NCBI RefSeq assembly: GCF_918797505.1
Contig: NC_092794.1
Location: forward strand, 63,039,167-63,103,166
Reading direction: 5' to 3'
Length of the DNA: 64,000 nucleotides
Origin: Bemisia tabaci
Lineage: Eukaryota; Arthropoda; Insecta; Hemiptera; Aleyrodidae
The notes beneath the pieces were generated by a model that ran no database searches, was not told the DNA's origin, and worked only from the letters and a program-made list of their open reading frames with translations. Below, in pieces: positions 56,101 to 63,702 of the stretch (position 1 is its first letter; the number at the start of each line of letters is the position of its first letter). The position numbers and the translations under genes are program-made.

Positions 56101-59100
56101 GCCAAAGGTGTATGCAAAACAGGTTAAGATTAGGTCAGTTTGTAACGCAGAGGGTAGGAGCCCAGTTTCAAGAAAATTGGACTGATGGATATGCATTCCA
56201 GAAACTTTCTCGGTAAGTCTCAGAATGAAACCCACTTGAATTTACTACTGACTAAACATGTGTTTTAAGTCCACATTTCACAGAGCTGAGTATCCGATTC
56301 TTCGCTGAGCTCTGCGAAAGTGTCATTTAATTCCTGCTGAAATTATTTGATGACAAGTCATCTTGTCAGTGAAATTAGTCAACAAGGGTCTCAGGCTCGT
56401 TGGTTGCTGACCTACCTTATTTGCTCACTAATCTGCATCAGCACGAAGCAGATGAATGAAAATGATGGACTGTCTTCATTTCGCTGACGTCAATTTTTTT
56501 CTTATTAACATGTCTAATTATCCGAATCTTACATCAAGCACATTCTCTCTTTATCAAGCAGGTAATGATAGAAAGCTGTGTACTGATTTCAATGCATTTT
56601 AAAAATAACAAATAAGTTCCAAAGTTTAGCGTCAACCATTTCAAGATTTCAGATTATCATAAAATCCCCCTGTCAGTCCAAGTATTTTTTTCTTGTTTCT
56701 GTTATTCAAGGAATTTGATGTCCAGATCATCTTTTCTGTTCCTCCTCTCTCAACTTGTTAATTAATGCCTCAATATTGCCAAAAAAAAACTCCAGCAATG
56801 CTTTAATATCACCATTAAAACATCCGAAAAAGTTGCACTTAAGTAACAAAAACAGGTTGACATTGCAAGAATTGTTGCTACTATCTCCTCATACAGGAGA
56901 GTTGAATCCATAAAAGTCTGCATTTTGAAGTAATTTATTTTACCAACTTGTTAAAGTTTTTCATGCTAGGCTAGGCCTGAGAAAAATTGTCGGTGTTTTA
57001 GACTGAAGTCAGATTATAATGTGGGAAACTATTTCCCCTGCGCAAATTTGTTTAAAAAATTATTTGATGTATTTGCTGATAATTCTCTTCAGAAATGTTT
57101 CTACTGTTTGTTAGTAACCTCATTATGACTTTTTCAGGCGGCAAGAGGAGATTACTGCGGAAAGAGAAGAAATAGATAGGCAAAAGAAATTATTAGTCAA
57201 AAAACGACCTGCCACGGAAACAGGACGGAAAAGGGCTGGTAGTCAGTCAGGTGGTCAGGGCAGTCAAAGTAACCCCGCAACACCAGGCCAAGCCAATTCC
57301 AATGCTTCGTCGTCCTCTTCCAATACGGCAATGCACAATGGTACGGATAATGCTACGTTCCTCAAACCCGATGCTGTGTCTGGCTTATCGTGGCAAGAAT
57401 ACTATGAGGCAGATGAAATACTAAAAGTAAGTTTCCGTCTTAGTTTATTTGAAATTTATAAAAGGATGTAGGAGGAACATTCTTATTCTTATTTTACCTA
57501 GTCTGATGGCAGAGAACAATAGCTTTCTAGCTCGTTCACTCTGGCAAACTTCTAGTTTGCTTTCTTCAGTGCTGATGCTGTGTGAATATTTTCATAATCC
57601 ATAAATTTAAAAGTAGATTAATTTCTTATTCCCATCTATTACTTAAATCATTATAAAAATTTACCAGAAACTTACAACAATTCAGAAGTCTCTGTACTCC
57701 ATCTTTGATTACGGATCACTACAAATCATGGTTTGCTACTTGTGGTCCTCAGCTAACTCAACTCTCTGAGCTTAAGTTTCAATTCAACCTTTCCATGATA
57801 TTTTTTGTGGCACCTGAACCATACGCAAACCAGGAGATCAGTTTTTACCAGCCATATGCCAAAAATGCGCTAGGTAATTGAGTGGCAGAATGTAAAAGAG
57901 CCTGAAATGGCTTGTTTTTCGGTCTACTACGATGTGCAAGCCATGCATGTGAAGGCCAGAGAAATCCACTCAGCAGTCAAGTAAGCGAGGGACATATCAA
58001 GGAAAAAAGAAGAATAATTCAACCAATCAAGAATTTTACATACATTTCATGGTAATTAGGTTTAGTTCACTTGTCACATTATTTCGATTTCTACTTCTTC
58101 TTCTCGGCAGAATCCATAATATTCCCAACAGTTTTATCCTCTTTAACCTCTCAAGTGTCAATTAATTAATTTTACTTTATTTTTTTTCCAGTTGCGTCAG
58201 TCAGCATTGAAGAAAGAAGATGCTGATCTTCAACTAGAAATGGAAAAGCTGGAAAGGGAGCGTAATTTACATATTCGTGAATTGAAACGTATTCATAACG
58301 AGGACCAGTCGAGGTTCAATAATCACCCAGTGCTCAACGATAGGTATCTTTTACTGATGCTCCTTGGAAAAGGTGGCTTTAGTGAAGTTCACAAGGCATT
58401 TGACTTAAAGGAACAATGCTATGTTGCTTGCAAAGTCCATCAATTAAATAAAGACTGGAAAGAAGATAAGAAAGCAAATTATATAAAGTAAGTATCTTAT
58501 TTCATTTCTATTCTTTTATTTGAACCTTTATGAAGGTCCGATTAAGGAGCTATCTTCAGAGAAAAAATAATGTTCTAATGCAAATTTGATAAGATATTGA
58601 GCCTTGGGAGCTTGCTTCTCTGACAAGCTGAAATGTTCCATGAAAAATTCCATCTCTGCCGGCCAAATGATGCTTACATGCATTAATCTAAATAGGTATT
58701 ACTGCCACCCAAAAGTGAAAATAAAAATCCATGTGTACAAAATGCTTTACAACCTGAAAGCTACGTAAGAGAATAACAATAAAGCATGTCAGCCGGTTAG
58801 AACGAGAGGTGTTAGTTGCGTGAGACGAGACATCGTTGGGGAAAAGAAAGGATTCTGCTCTGTGCGTTGGAAGGGGAAACTAATCATTGGATGGCATCAA
58901 AGAACCTTTCTCTGGCTATAAAACGACAAACTTCTCTCAATTTAAGCATAATCTCAGGCATCGTGCATTAATTTCTTTCAAATTTCACTCAACATTCTGT
59001 AGGAGGAAATGCCATTCTGTGCTATTTTTTGTGACTACGTCCTGTTCCATGTTCGAGAAGCCTTTGCTTTCCTGAGATTTTTTTTTCTTTTTTTTAAACA

Positions 59101-62100
59101 AAAAGAATTTCTATTTTTTTGTACAATACATGTGTATTTTGGCTCAAACCCTTTCTCTAACCTCTTTCTTCATTCTTATTACAGGCACGCTTTAAGGGAG
59201 TATAACATCCACAAAGCGCTGGATCATCCCAGGGTTGTGAAACTATTTGATGTTTTTGAAATTGATGCGAATTCATTTTGCACTGTCCTAGAGTATTGTG
59301 ATGGTCATGATTTAGATTTCTATTTGAAGCAGCACAAGACAATTGCAGAACGAGAAGCTAGGTCGATAGTGATGCAAGTTGTATCTGCTCTTAAATATTT
59401 GAACGAAATCAAACCTCCTGTCATACACTATGATCTTAAACCAGGTACGTCAAATTTTCTATCTATTTAATGACAGTATTTTCCTTGATGCAAAGCTAAG
59501 AGTCTGCTGAGTTGCTCTGTTTAAGCACAGGTTTCTTTAATCTACTAAGCGCCAACTCCTAAAGTTATTGAACTGCTTCTCTGATCTTAATAAGTTGACC
59601 GCTTTCAAGCGGGCCTCGCAGCCAATGAGTTAATGCATTCAGTGAATAGGTGACTGAACTTGTTCCCTCAGAGGAGTATAAAGGTGTGAAAATGATTGAA
59701 TTATGCAAAGATTGGTGCTTTTTTAACCTGATCCATGTTTGTCTTACATTGTCAGACAGCCTTGAAGTACTTACAGTGAGACCTCGATTTATTGGATTTC
59801 ACGGGACCGGAGGTCGAATCTGTTAAATCGCGGAATCTGTTAAATCGCAATCCGATAATTCGAGGTCTTACTGTGACTGCTTTACGGGTGTCTTATAGAA
59901 CCCAAGTAATTTTTGGCAGCAGAAGGTTAAAAATGCTACATAGTTACATAAGTCCTTGCAGGTTCTAAGTAATTTACAGCACTCAAAGTTCACACAACAA
60001 TTTATTCTCTAATATTTTTGTTGATTGTTTACAGGTAATATATTATTAACAGAAGGTAATGTCTGTGGAGAGATCAAAATCACCGATTTTGGTCTTAGTA
60101 AAGTGATGGATGAGGAAAATTACAATCCAGATCATGGAATGGATCTTACCTCTCAAGGTGCTGGAACTTACTGGTATTTACCTCCTGAATGTTTCGTTGT
60201 TGGAAAGAACCCACCTAAAATATCCTCCAAGGTTGACGTATGGAGTGTTGGAGTTATATTTTATCAATGTCTCTACGGCAAAAAGGTAATTTTTAGAACT
60301 TATCTCCTTGCTCACTTTCTTGCATCTAATCTATTAACTCCTCACAGTTGGCTAACTCTCTAGGGGTGCGTCAATTTGCATACTGCATTTTACTTATGAG
60401 ACTTTACGTCTACGATTATTATACCTTCGACTAAATGCATTTAAAAGTTGACCTAAAACTATAATGCCTGCCGTATATTTGCCAGTGATGATGACTTACG
60501 AAAATCAGGTGCCTGCAGAGGTTGCTTCATGTATGGAACTTTTAAAACATCCCCTAGAATTTTCACCCAAATTTTTACTGTTCAGGGGATGGTGAGAAAC
60601 AAAGATTCATTTCCATTCAGGTATGCTTTACTCGGAAAGGAAAATGAAAAAAAGTTACGCACTCGGTTGTCAGAAAATTTAAGAAAAATTATCTGAAATA
60701 TTTCCAAATTATCAAGGCCTAGTTCTCATCATCAGCGATTTTGAAAAAGCAATAATTAACGCCCATAAATAAGGTTTCCTGAACGCTGCAACTAGACTTT
60801 GCATTTCAATTCCGGACCAAGCATAAACAAAGGAGTGTAATGGAAAGGTTAACCCACGTTCAGGAATGCAGAATTTTAACTTACCTCTGATATGTCAGTT
60901 ATAATATTTCACCTTATGAATTCAGGTAAATGAACCTCACAAATTTTTCACCTAAATTTTCAGTTGAATGCAAAATCGTCCAAATTTTTTAATGCCACAA
61001 TTCTTGGAGGCATTTTAATTTTTGGTCAAGGTTTATATGCATTTTGCCAGAGGTCTAATAATTGTAGACGTAATGTCTCGTATGTAAAATGCAGACTGCC
61101 AATTGACAACTCTCTAGCTTCTGAGATTTTTATCCTATTGGAATCTTGGATTCAGTCAAGATAAGTTGGACCGTGTTAAACAGAAAGGAACCAAGCCACA
61201 TCAGCTATTGCCAAATTTAATTGGCTGATTAAATTTTTTACATGAATACAGTTTTGCGAATTTTCTTGCAAATTTCAGTGAATTTTCTCTATAGTACAAA
61301 GCAAATTCCTTAAAATTTTCAAAGGGATCCGCTCAAACGTTTTCTCGTAAAAAATTAAATTGCCCAGTTAAAATAGGCAATAGCTGATGTGGCTTGGTTC
61401 CTTTCTGTTAAATGCGGTCCAGTTATGTACTCTCTCTCAAGTCCCCCAGTATCATAGCTTGTAGCTGCAGCTCAGGCCAATTGTAACGGAATCACTCTGT
61501 GGCTATGTCAATTGATACATCGATGTCAAAAGATCAGAATATGATGAGTTCCTTTGATTTTTTGTAGTAGGTCAATGAAATATTTTGAATTTGGAATGAA
61601 TATTTTTTTTGTTGTTTTAGTTAGAACCAAATTGAGTAGCCACTATGTCAGTCTATTGCATTGTAACAAGGTGGAGAAATGGTGTTGAGTCCACACCATT
61701 TCGCGGGGAAAACAAAGCCAAGAATTTCCGAAAAATTTTTGGCTTTGTTTTCTCCGCGCAATGGTGTGCACTCAACACCATTTCTCCACCTTGTTACATA
61801 TAGTATTCGGGCCACTTCTGAGTGTTTTATTTTCTCATCTATTGCATTGTTTCCATATTGAGGGTGAAACTCAGTGGCGTGTCGTGACTATATCCGGTGG
61901 GCGTTCGGTAGGAGTGTTAACTTTAGGGGGGGAGGGGGGGGGGTCAGAAAGGTTCACTCCTCTTCCTCAAAGGGGGGTTTGGAGGGTTTCCCCCGGAAAC
62001 TTTTTGAAAAATGAAGCCGCAAGAACACGATTTTAACCCTTTCTGGTGAAAATTGTGCCGGTAAATTGTCATTGAAATTTTGTTCTTTTTACCGATCGTT

Positions 62101-63233
62101 TTCCTGTAATTTATTTTGTTAAATGATAACGTATTTTCGCAACACGCACCTGCAGAGAGAGGTGGGAGAGGGAGACTGGGAGATGCGGCCCGCAGGCGCA
62201 GGGGGCGAAGCGGAGGGCGAATCGCGGCATAGAGGAAATTCGGCGGTTCGGAAACCCCTGCGGACCACTGCTATAGGAAACAGCTGGACTGATGAGCGGT
62301 TTTCCTCTCTCGTTCTCTTCCCCTCCCTTTTCTCTCTGTTGTGTTCCCTCCGCGAGCGCGGTCCGCACTCGTCTCCGAACCCAATGCTCACGCTCTGCTC
62401 TGCGCCGCGCGCCGGTGCCTCTCCTCTCTCGTGTACCCTTTGCCCCTTCATCATTGCAACCAGGTTCTCTCTCCTCACCGTACGTAGATCATCCAGGTTC
62501 GGTAGCCGGTGCGGACCACGCGTCACAGATTATTCTCTCTCCGCCGCGCCACATGCCGCTGTCGGAAGCCAAGCGCCCGATACTTATTTGTGATCTACTA
62601 TTCTGTATTCTGTATTGCTTCCCACATTCTTAGCCATAATTTATTAATTGTTTCAAAATATTTTAGGGTGTTCGGCGATTACTGCGAACCTATGGACGCC
62701 ACGCCACTGGTGAAACTCCCAATCCATGCATCTCGGTTTGTGATAGTGCAGACTTCCTGTCATGCTTTATTTTTTAGATGGGAAATTACTCAACATCAGT
62801 TCTTTACAACTTCCTTGAATTTTCTTATTATAACACCACAAAGGAGATGCGCAAGTGGTTTGGCAGTTTCACAAGTCATATGTTGTCATATTGTTTTTAA
62901 AAAAAATTGCATGACAACAAGAGAGATGAAAAAAACTTGGAGCGTAGATCCACTTGAAATTATTTCATACTTCTTATCAATTAACTCTCAAGTCCCATCC
63001 ACGTCCGTAGATATCAAGATGATCTGATCTGTTGTCAAAGATTTCTAGCACCTGGTTCTCTATCTGGTTTCTCTAGCCCCAGCGTATTATCCCTTTGTAC
63101 TTATTGAGATTGTCTTATGTTTCAGCCATTTGGACACAACCAGTCTCAGGCAACTATTTTAGAAGAAAATACTATTTTAAAAGCAACGGAAGTTCAGTTT
63201 GCGAATAAACCTACTGTTAGTAATGAAGCAAAG
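44040..63233 (+). CDS. Tlk: Tousled-like Ser/Thr protein kinase (TLK), 10 coding exons, 3' end outside window
   Basis: This entry spans the whole gene; the exons are listed separately. TLKs are nuclear Ser/Thr kinases that act in S phase. They phosphorylate the histone chaperone ASF1 and so support chromatin assembly, replication and transcription (known for the family). The ten exons join in frame into 672 residues. Seen in order: a Ser/Gly-rich N-terminus with a basic cluster at residues 54-59, a Pro-rich stretch (about 114-150), coiled-coil-prone segments (about 158-260 and 367-405), a Ser/Asn/Gly-rich linker (about 290-345) and the kinase domain from about 418. Kinase motifs are GKGGFSEV (426-433), Lys448 in YVACKV, HYDLKPGN (547-554, catalytic Asp549) and DFG (570-572), followed by the TLK-like [13 protein letters not shown] activation loop and P+1 region. 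The catalytic residues are all present. Vertebrate TLKs are roughly 720-790 residues, so about 70-80 C-terminal residues should lie beyond 64000. The start at 44040 is the first ATG of the first recognised exon, and an upstream coding exon cannot be excluded. Confidence 0.95.
44181..44548. mobile_element. MITE with CAATAGACCGATTTATTGGC ends (TLK intron 1)
   Basis: The right end GTAGCCACTAAATCAGTCTA is the approximate inverse of the left. It is 368 bp and non-coding. A matching right arm lies at 61629-61660 in intron 9. Confidence 0.7.
45103..45317. mobile_element. family B element
   Basis: The ends GGGCCGACTATTGAAATTGA and GTTTCAATAATCGGCC are inverted, with the internal pair TGGAGGGATCCCATTGG / CCAATATGATCCCTCCA. 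Confidence 0.8.
45318..46164. other. unassigned intronic sequence
   Basis: A 16-base A tract lies near 46002-46017. CAAGTTTATCTCC-like or other transposon ends were not found. Confidence 0.4.
46165..46410. mobile_element. family P MITE with 4-bp target duplication
   Basis: The ends are GGACGGAGGTAAACAGAAAG and CCTTTCTGCTTAACTCGGTCC (last 20 bases inverted), flanked by AATT on both sides (46161-46164, 46411-46414). Confidence 0.85.
46455..46585. mobile_element. family O palindromic MITE
   Basis: AAGTTGTCAACACTCATTCC and GGCGTTGCCAACTTCC are inverted. The AAGAATCGATT / CTTACCATAAG-type centre pairs strongly. Confidence 0.75.
46661..46897. mobile_element. family F MITE (first of a tandem pair)
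   Basis: The ends are CGCACTGTGGATTGAGTC and GACTTGATCCACCGTGCG. The orientation is opposite to the 7.7 kb copy. Confidence 0.85.
46901..47138. mobile_element. family F MITE (second of a tandem pair)
   Basis: The ends are GTGCACAGTGGGTCGAGTCA and TGACTCTATACACTGTGCG. It follows the first copy after three bases and in the same orientation, so it is a head-to-tail pair. Confidence 0.85.
47573..47821. mobile_element. family H element with 6-bp target duplication
   Basis: The ends are CAGTGTTGCCACGGG and CCGTGACATCCCTG. ATCGAA occurs directly before (47567-47572) and after (47822-47827) the element. The interior has GTCAGGGAAA motifs. Confidence 0.85.
48031..48113 (-). ncRNA. hammerhead-ribozyme-like motif, probably from a Penelope-like retroelement
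   Basis: Read on the - strand, CUGAAGA (48105-48099, fits CUGANGA) is followed by a 5-bp stem II (GGCCC/GGGCU, loop UAC) and GAAA (48084-48081). A 6-bp stem III then closes with AUGCAU followed by C at 48043, the expected cleavage position. Penelope-like elements are known to carry hammerheads. Stem I is imperfect: the best pairing (CCA/UGG) leaves extra bases next to the cleavage site, so activity is doubtful. Flanking sequence to about 48.24 kb is probably the same decayed retroelement. Confidence 0.4.
48590..49148. mobile_element. palindromic element with arms of about 200 bp (TLK intron 1)
   Basis: The left arm starts TGGACCACTATAGACAAGGT and the right arm ends ACCTTGTCTAGTGGTCCA. The arms stay similar inward through ACATGTTTC, AATTTTCGTTGTG-type and GTAGAGC blocks. 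It is non-coding. Confidence 0.8.
49149..50273. other. unassigned intronic sequence
   Basis: No gene or transposon ends recognised in about 1.1 kb of AT-rich sequence. Confidence 0.4.
50274..50683. mobile_element. family X element with 10-bp flanking repeats
   Basis: The arms pair over about 100 bp: AGTACCTGGATAAGGGAGAG inward to GCCGCTCTCTTGATTGG and AATGTAAACAAAC, mirrored on the right. CAGGTCGAAC stands on both sides (50264-50273, 50684-50693). A 9-10 bp duplication would fit the Mutator-like group; no transposase is present. Confidence 0.75.
50825..51342. mobile_element. family L palindromic element (about 518 bp)
   Basis: Closely similar to the 25.3 kb copy, with both arms complete. 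The centre (51060-51118) is CAGGGCTGCCACTTCATTTG ... CGGCAACCCTG. A G run expands the left arm at about 50969-50980. The right end runs directly into an O element. Confidence 0.88.
51346..51481. mobile_element. family O palindromic MITE
   Basis: CCAATTTGGCAACACCGGAC and GAAATCCGGTGTTGCCGG are inverted; the centre has GAATCGATTATT / ATCGATTCTTGG pairing. Confidence 0.8.
51485..51720. promoter_or_regulatory. CpG/C-rich patch in TLK intron 1
   Basis: C-rich, CpG-containing patch followed by GTCTCG|GTATGTGG, a possible donor. It could be an internal promoter for a shorter TLK transcript, but only composition and position support this. Confidence 0.2.
51854..52352. mobile_element. family H element interrupted by a 247-bp insert
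   Basis: H ends are CAGGGTTGCCACAGTC and CTGTGGCAGCCCTG. Between GAAAACTATTTC and CATGTCTTTTTACC, positions 51992-52238 hold foreign sequence with partly inverted ends (CGACGGCGTAA / GTAACATCGTCG). Confidence 0.8.
52353..52701. other. unassigned intronic sequence
   Basis: Moderately GC-rich, no gene recognised. Confidence 0.35.
52702..52961. mobile_element. family B element
   Basis: The ends are GGGTTGATTATTGAAATTTA and ATCAATGTCAATTATCAGCC, with internal TGATGGACTAAGC and TTGGTTAGTCTATTAG. Confidence 0.75.
53268..53512 (+). CDS. Tlk: TLK exon 2
   Basis: Acceptor TTGTTACAG|GT and donor ATG|GTTAGT. The exon completes a Gly codon and encodes [20 protein letters not shown] and then a basic ERKRKRK cluster (residues 53-59), a likely nuclear localisation signal. 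NKKINEYF (78-85) corresponds to the KISDYF-like motif of vertebrate TLKs. The SDKE-TPEK pattern is the main N-terminal TLK signature. The C-terminal part is Ser/Pro-rich and probably disordered. Confidence 0.93.
53552..53804. mobile_element. family A MITE with 4-bp target duplication (TLK intron 2)
   Basis: Left end CTACCGTGCTATGGAAAAAC and right end CCAGCATGGCAG, flanked by AATT (53548-53551, 53805-53808). It begins only 40 bp after the exon 2 donor. Confidence 0.88.
54023..54360. mobile_element. family Z-like sequence in intron 2
   Basis: AAAGTCAGGGAATTTACAGC on the left and GGTCAGGAAAAGTCAAGAAA on the right frame a GCACCTTCAACTAGTG core. A very similar arrangement occurs at 63346-63702. 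The termini are decayed. Confidence 0.5.
54440..54571 (+). CDS. Tlk: TLK exon 3 (Pro-rich linker)
   Basis: Acceptor CTTTACAG|TT and donor CAG|GTGAGC, with both boundaries in phase 0. The exon encodes 44 residues from [12 protein letters not shown] to ICKQVQ, rich in Pro, Gln and Thr. Because both ends are in phase 0 it could be skipped without a frameshift. The fit of frame and splice sites between well-conserved neighbours supports it, although the sequence itself is weakly conserved in the family. Confidence 0.88.
54572..55205 (+). other. TLK intron 3
   Basis: GT-AG intron, AT-rich, without recognised repeats. Confidence 0.85.
55206..55298 (+). CDS. Tlk: TLK exon 4 (coiled coil)
   Basis: Acceptor CCTTTCAG and donor AGG|GTAAGT, phase 0 at both ends. 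The exon encodes 31 residues, [20 protein letters not shown] followed by a Lys/Glu/Asn-rich stretch ending EELNR. The Leu/Ile/Met spacing and charge pattern fit the start of the TLK coiled-coil region, which mediates TLK dimerisation in characterised proteins. Confidence 0.93.
55299..55964 (+). other. TLK intron 4
   Basis: GT-AG intron, AT-rich, nothing further recognised. Confidence 0.85.
55965..56212 (+). CDS. Tlk: TLK exon 5 (coiled coil)
   Basis: Acceptor ATGTTTCAG and donor TCG|GTAAGT. The exon encodes 82 residues plus two bases, beginning [20 protein letters not shown]. It continues through a Lys-rich helix ([20 protein letters not shown]) to [20 protein letters not shown] and FQKLSR. 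This block is strongly conserved in animal TLKs. Confidence 0.95.
56213..57137 (+). other. TLK intron 5
   Basis: GT-AG intron. CACAGAGCTGAG and CTCAGAG-type short complementary segments occur near 56280-56315; no element defined. Confidence 0.85.
57138..57426 (+). CDS. Tlk: TLK exon 6 (helix end plus Ser/Asn-rich linker)
   Basis: Acceptor CTTTTTCAG and donor AAA|GTAAGT. The exon completes an Arg codon, then encodes [19 protein letters not shown] and VKKRP, a low-complexity Gly/Ser/Asn/Gln linker with a run of Ser codons, and the conserved end [15 protein letters not shown]. The linker is a likely site of length variation between species. Confidence 0.94.
57427..58191 (+). other. TLK intron 6
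   Basis: GT-AG intron with a T-rich tract before the acceptor; no repeat recognised. Confidence 0.85.
58192..58487 (+). CDS. Tlk: TLK exon 7 (coiled coil into kinase N-lobe)
   Basis: Acceptor TTTTTTCCAG and donor AAA|GTAAGT. The exon starts [20 protein letters not shown] and carries the [17 protein letters not shown] helix, almost identical to vertebrate TLKs. It then enters the kinase domain at [19 protein letters not shown]. The glycine loop is residues 426-433 and the ATP-anchoring Lys is residue 448. The exon ends within the TLK-specific [16 protein letters not shown] segment before helix C. Confidence 0.97.
58488..59184 (+). other. TLK intron 7
   Basis: GT-AG intron; short open frames inside have no similarity to TLK or other proteins I recognise. 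Confidence 0.85.
59185..59444 (+). CDS. Tlk: TLK exon 8 (kinase helix C to catalytic loop)
   Basis: Acceptor TTATTACAG and donor CCAG|GTACGT. The exon completes Lys466, then reads [20 protein letters not shown]. Glu471 is the likely helix C salt-bridge residue. The hinge [20 protein letters not shown] is followed by the catalytic loop HYDLKP (547-552) with Asp549. TLKs characteristically have Tyr in place of the Arg of the common HRD motif, as here. Confidence 0.97.
59776..59876. mobile_element. small MITE with ACAGTGAGACCTCGATTTAT ends (TLK intron 8)
   Basis: The right end CGAGGTCTTACTGTGA mirrors the left over about 20 bp; the element is about 100 bp. CAGTG...ACCTCG termini are typical of pogo/Tigger-like elements, but a TA duplication is not clear. 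Confidence 0.6.
60035..60285 (+). CDS. Tlk: TLK exon 9 (DFG and activation segment)
   Basis: Acceptor TGTTTACAG and donor AAG|GTAATT. The exon completes Gly553 and encodes [20 protein letters not shown], with the DFG Asp at 570. It continues to [33 protein letters not shown] and [19 protein letters not shown]. This is the most conserved part of the family and is intact. Confidence 0.97.
61168..61430. mobile_element. family P MITE with 4-bp target duplication (TLK intron 9)
   Basis: The ends are GGACCGTGTTAAACAGAAAG and CTTTCTGTTAAATGCGGTCC, flanked by AGTT on both sides (61164-61167, 61431-61434). The inner arms CAGCTATTGCC / GGCAATAGCTG also pair. Confidence 0.9.
61662..61798. repeat. 137-bp near-perfect palindrome in TLK intron 9
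   Basis: TGTAACAAGGTGGAGAAATG at the left is mirrored at the right end. The arms of about 65 bp differ at only a few positions around a very short centre. Because it lies in an intron it would be transcribed with TLK. Confidence 0.9.
62150..62560. promoter_or_regulatory. CpG-rich patch in TLK intron 9
   Basis: CpG- and CT-rich stretch between AT-rich sequence, with several overlapping open frames on both strands. No protein similarity seen. Possible regulatory island or GC-rich decayed element. Confidence 0.2.
62705..62900. mobile_element. fragment of the 8.4 kb MITE
   Basis: TGGTGAAACTCCCAATCCAT, then CATCTCGGTTTGTGA and TTATTTTTTAGATGGGAAAT, follow the order of 8437-8620. The right end is not clear. 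Confidence 0.6.
63126..63233 (+). CDS. Tlk: TLK exon 10 (kinase C-lobe), last exon in window
   Basis: Acceptor TATGTTTCAG and donor AAG|GTAATT, phase 0 at both ends. The exon encodes 36 residues, [20 protein letters not shown] then [16 protein letters not shown], matching the conserved TLK C-lobe. The expected continuation (FIRRCL-like) was not found in 63234-64000, so the next exon lies outside the window. Confidence 0.95.
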
Positions 63234-63345
63234 GTAATTCATCTTTATTCTCATCATCTCTGTTTGCTAAAGAACTTATGGATTGTTACTCACTTACTTG
63301 ATTGGTATTGCCAATTATCAGGAGTGTTTTCACTTAATACGGGGT

Positions 63346-63702
63346 CTCCTAGTGCCCTGGAGAACCTGAGAAGTCAGGGAATTCATGATAACCTGGAAAA
63401 GTCGGGAAAATCAAAGGAAAATCTTAGGAATAGCATGTTGGTTCAGCATCTTTAGCTAGGATTATTTGAAAGAGCACGAATAACTCTTAACTAGCTGCTT
63501 TTTCCTATTATTTGGTTCTCTAGAAGTGTATATTTCGTTCAAACTTTAACAAGAGTCAGAGCAATTAAAAGAACAAAATCCAAGCGGAAATTTTTTTTGA
63601 AGGTCTGGGGAAGTCAGGGAATTCAGAAATTTTTGGATGAGGGAAAAGCACAGATAGTCAGAGGATGGGGAACACAGAAATTTTAGAAACCCTGTAACGC
63701 CT
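63346..63702. mobile_element. family Z-like sequence after exon 10
   Basis: CTAGTGCCCTGGAGAACCTG and AAGTCAGGGAATTCATGATA on the left, and GGGGAAGTCAGGGAATTCAG and GAAACCCTG on the right. The middle resembles the intron 2 copy. Confidence 0.5.

Larger units (their letters stand above)
60286..63125 (+). other. TLK intron 9 (about 2.8 kb)
   Basis: This intron lies between the DFG exon and the PFGHN exon. It contains P2 (61168-61430), a 137-bp palindrome (61662-61798), a CpG-rich patch (62150-62560) and a fragment of the 8.4-8.7 kb MITE (about 62705-62900). Short reading frames in the CpG patch do not resemble kinase sequence and are not part of the gene. Confidence 0.85.

Noticed and set aside
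62119..62593. Overlapping open frames in TLK intron 9
   Set aside because: They arise from a CpG/CT-rich patch, lie inside an intron of the TLK exon chain and have no similarity to known proteins.
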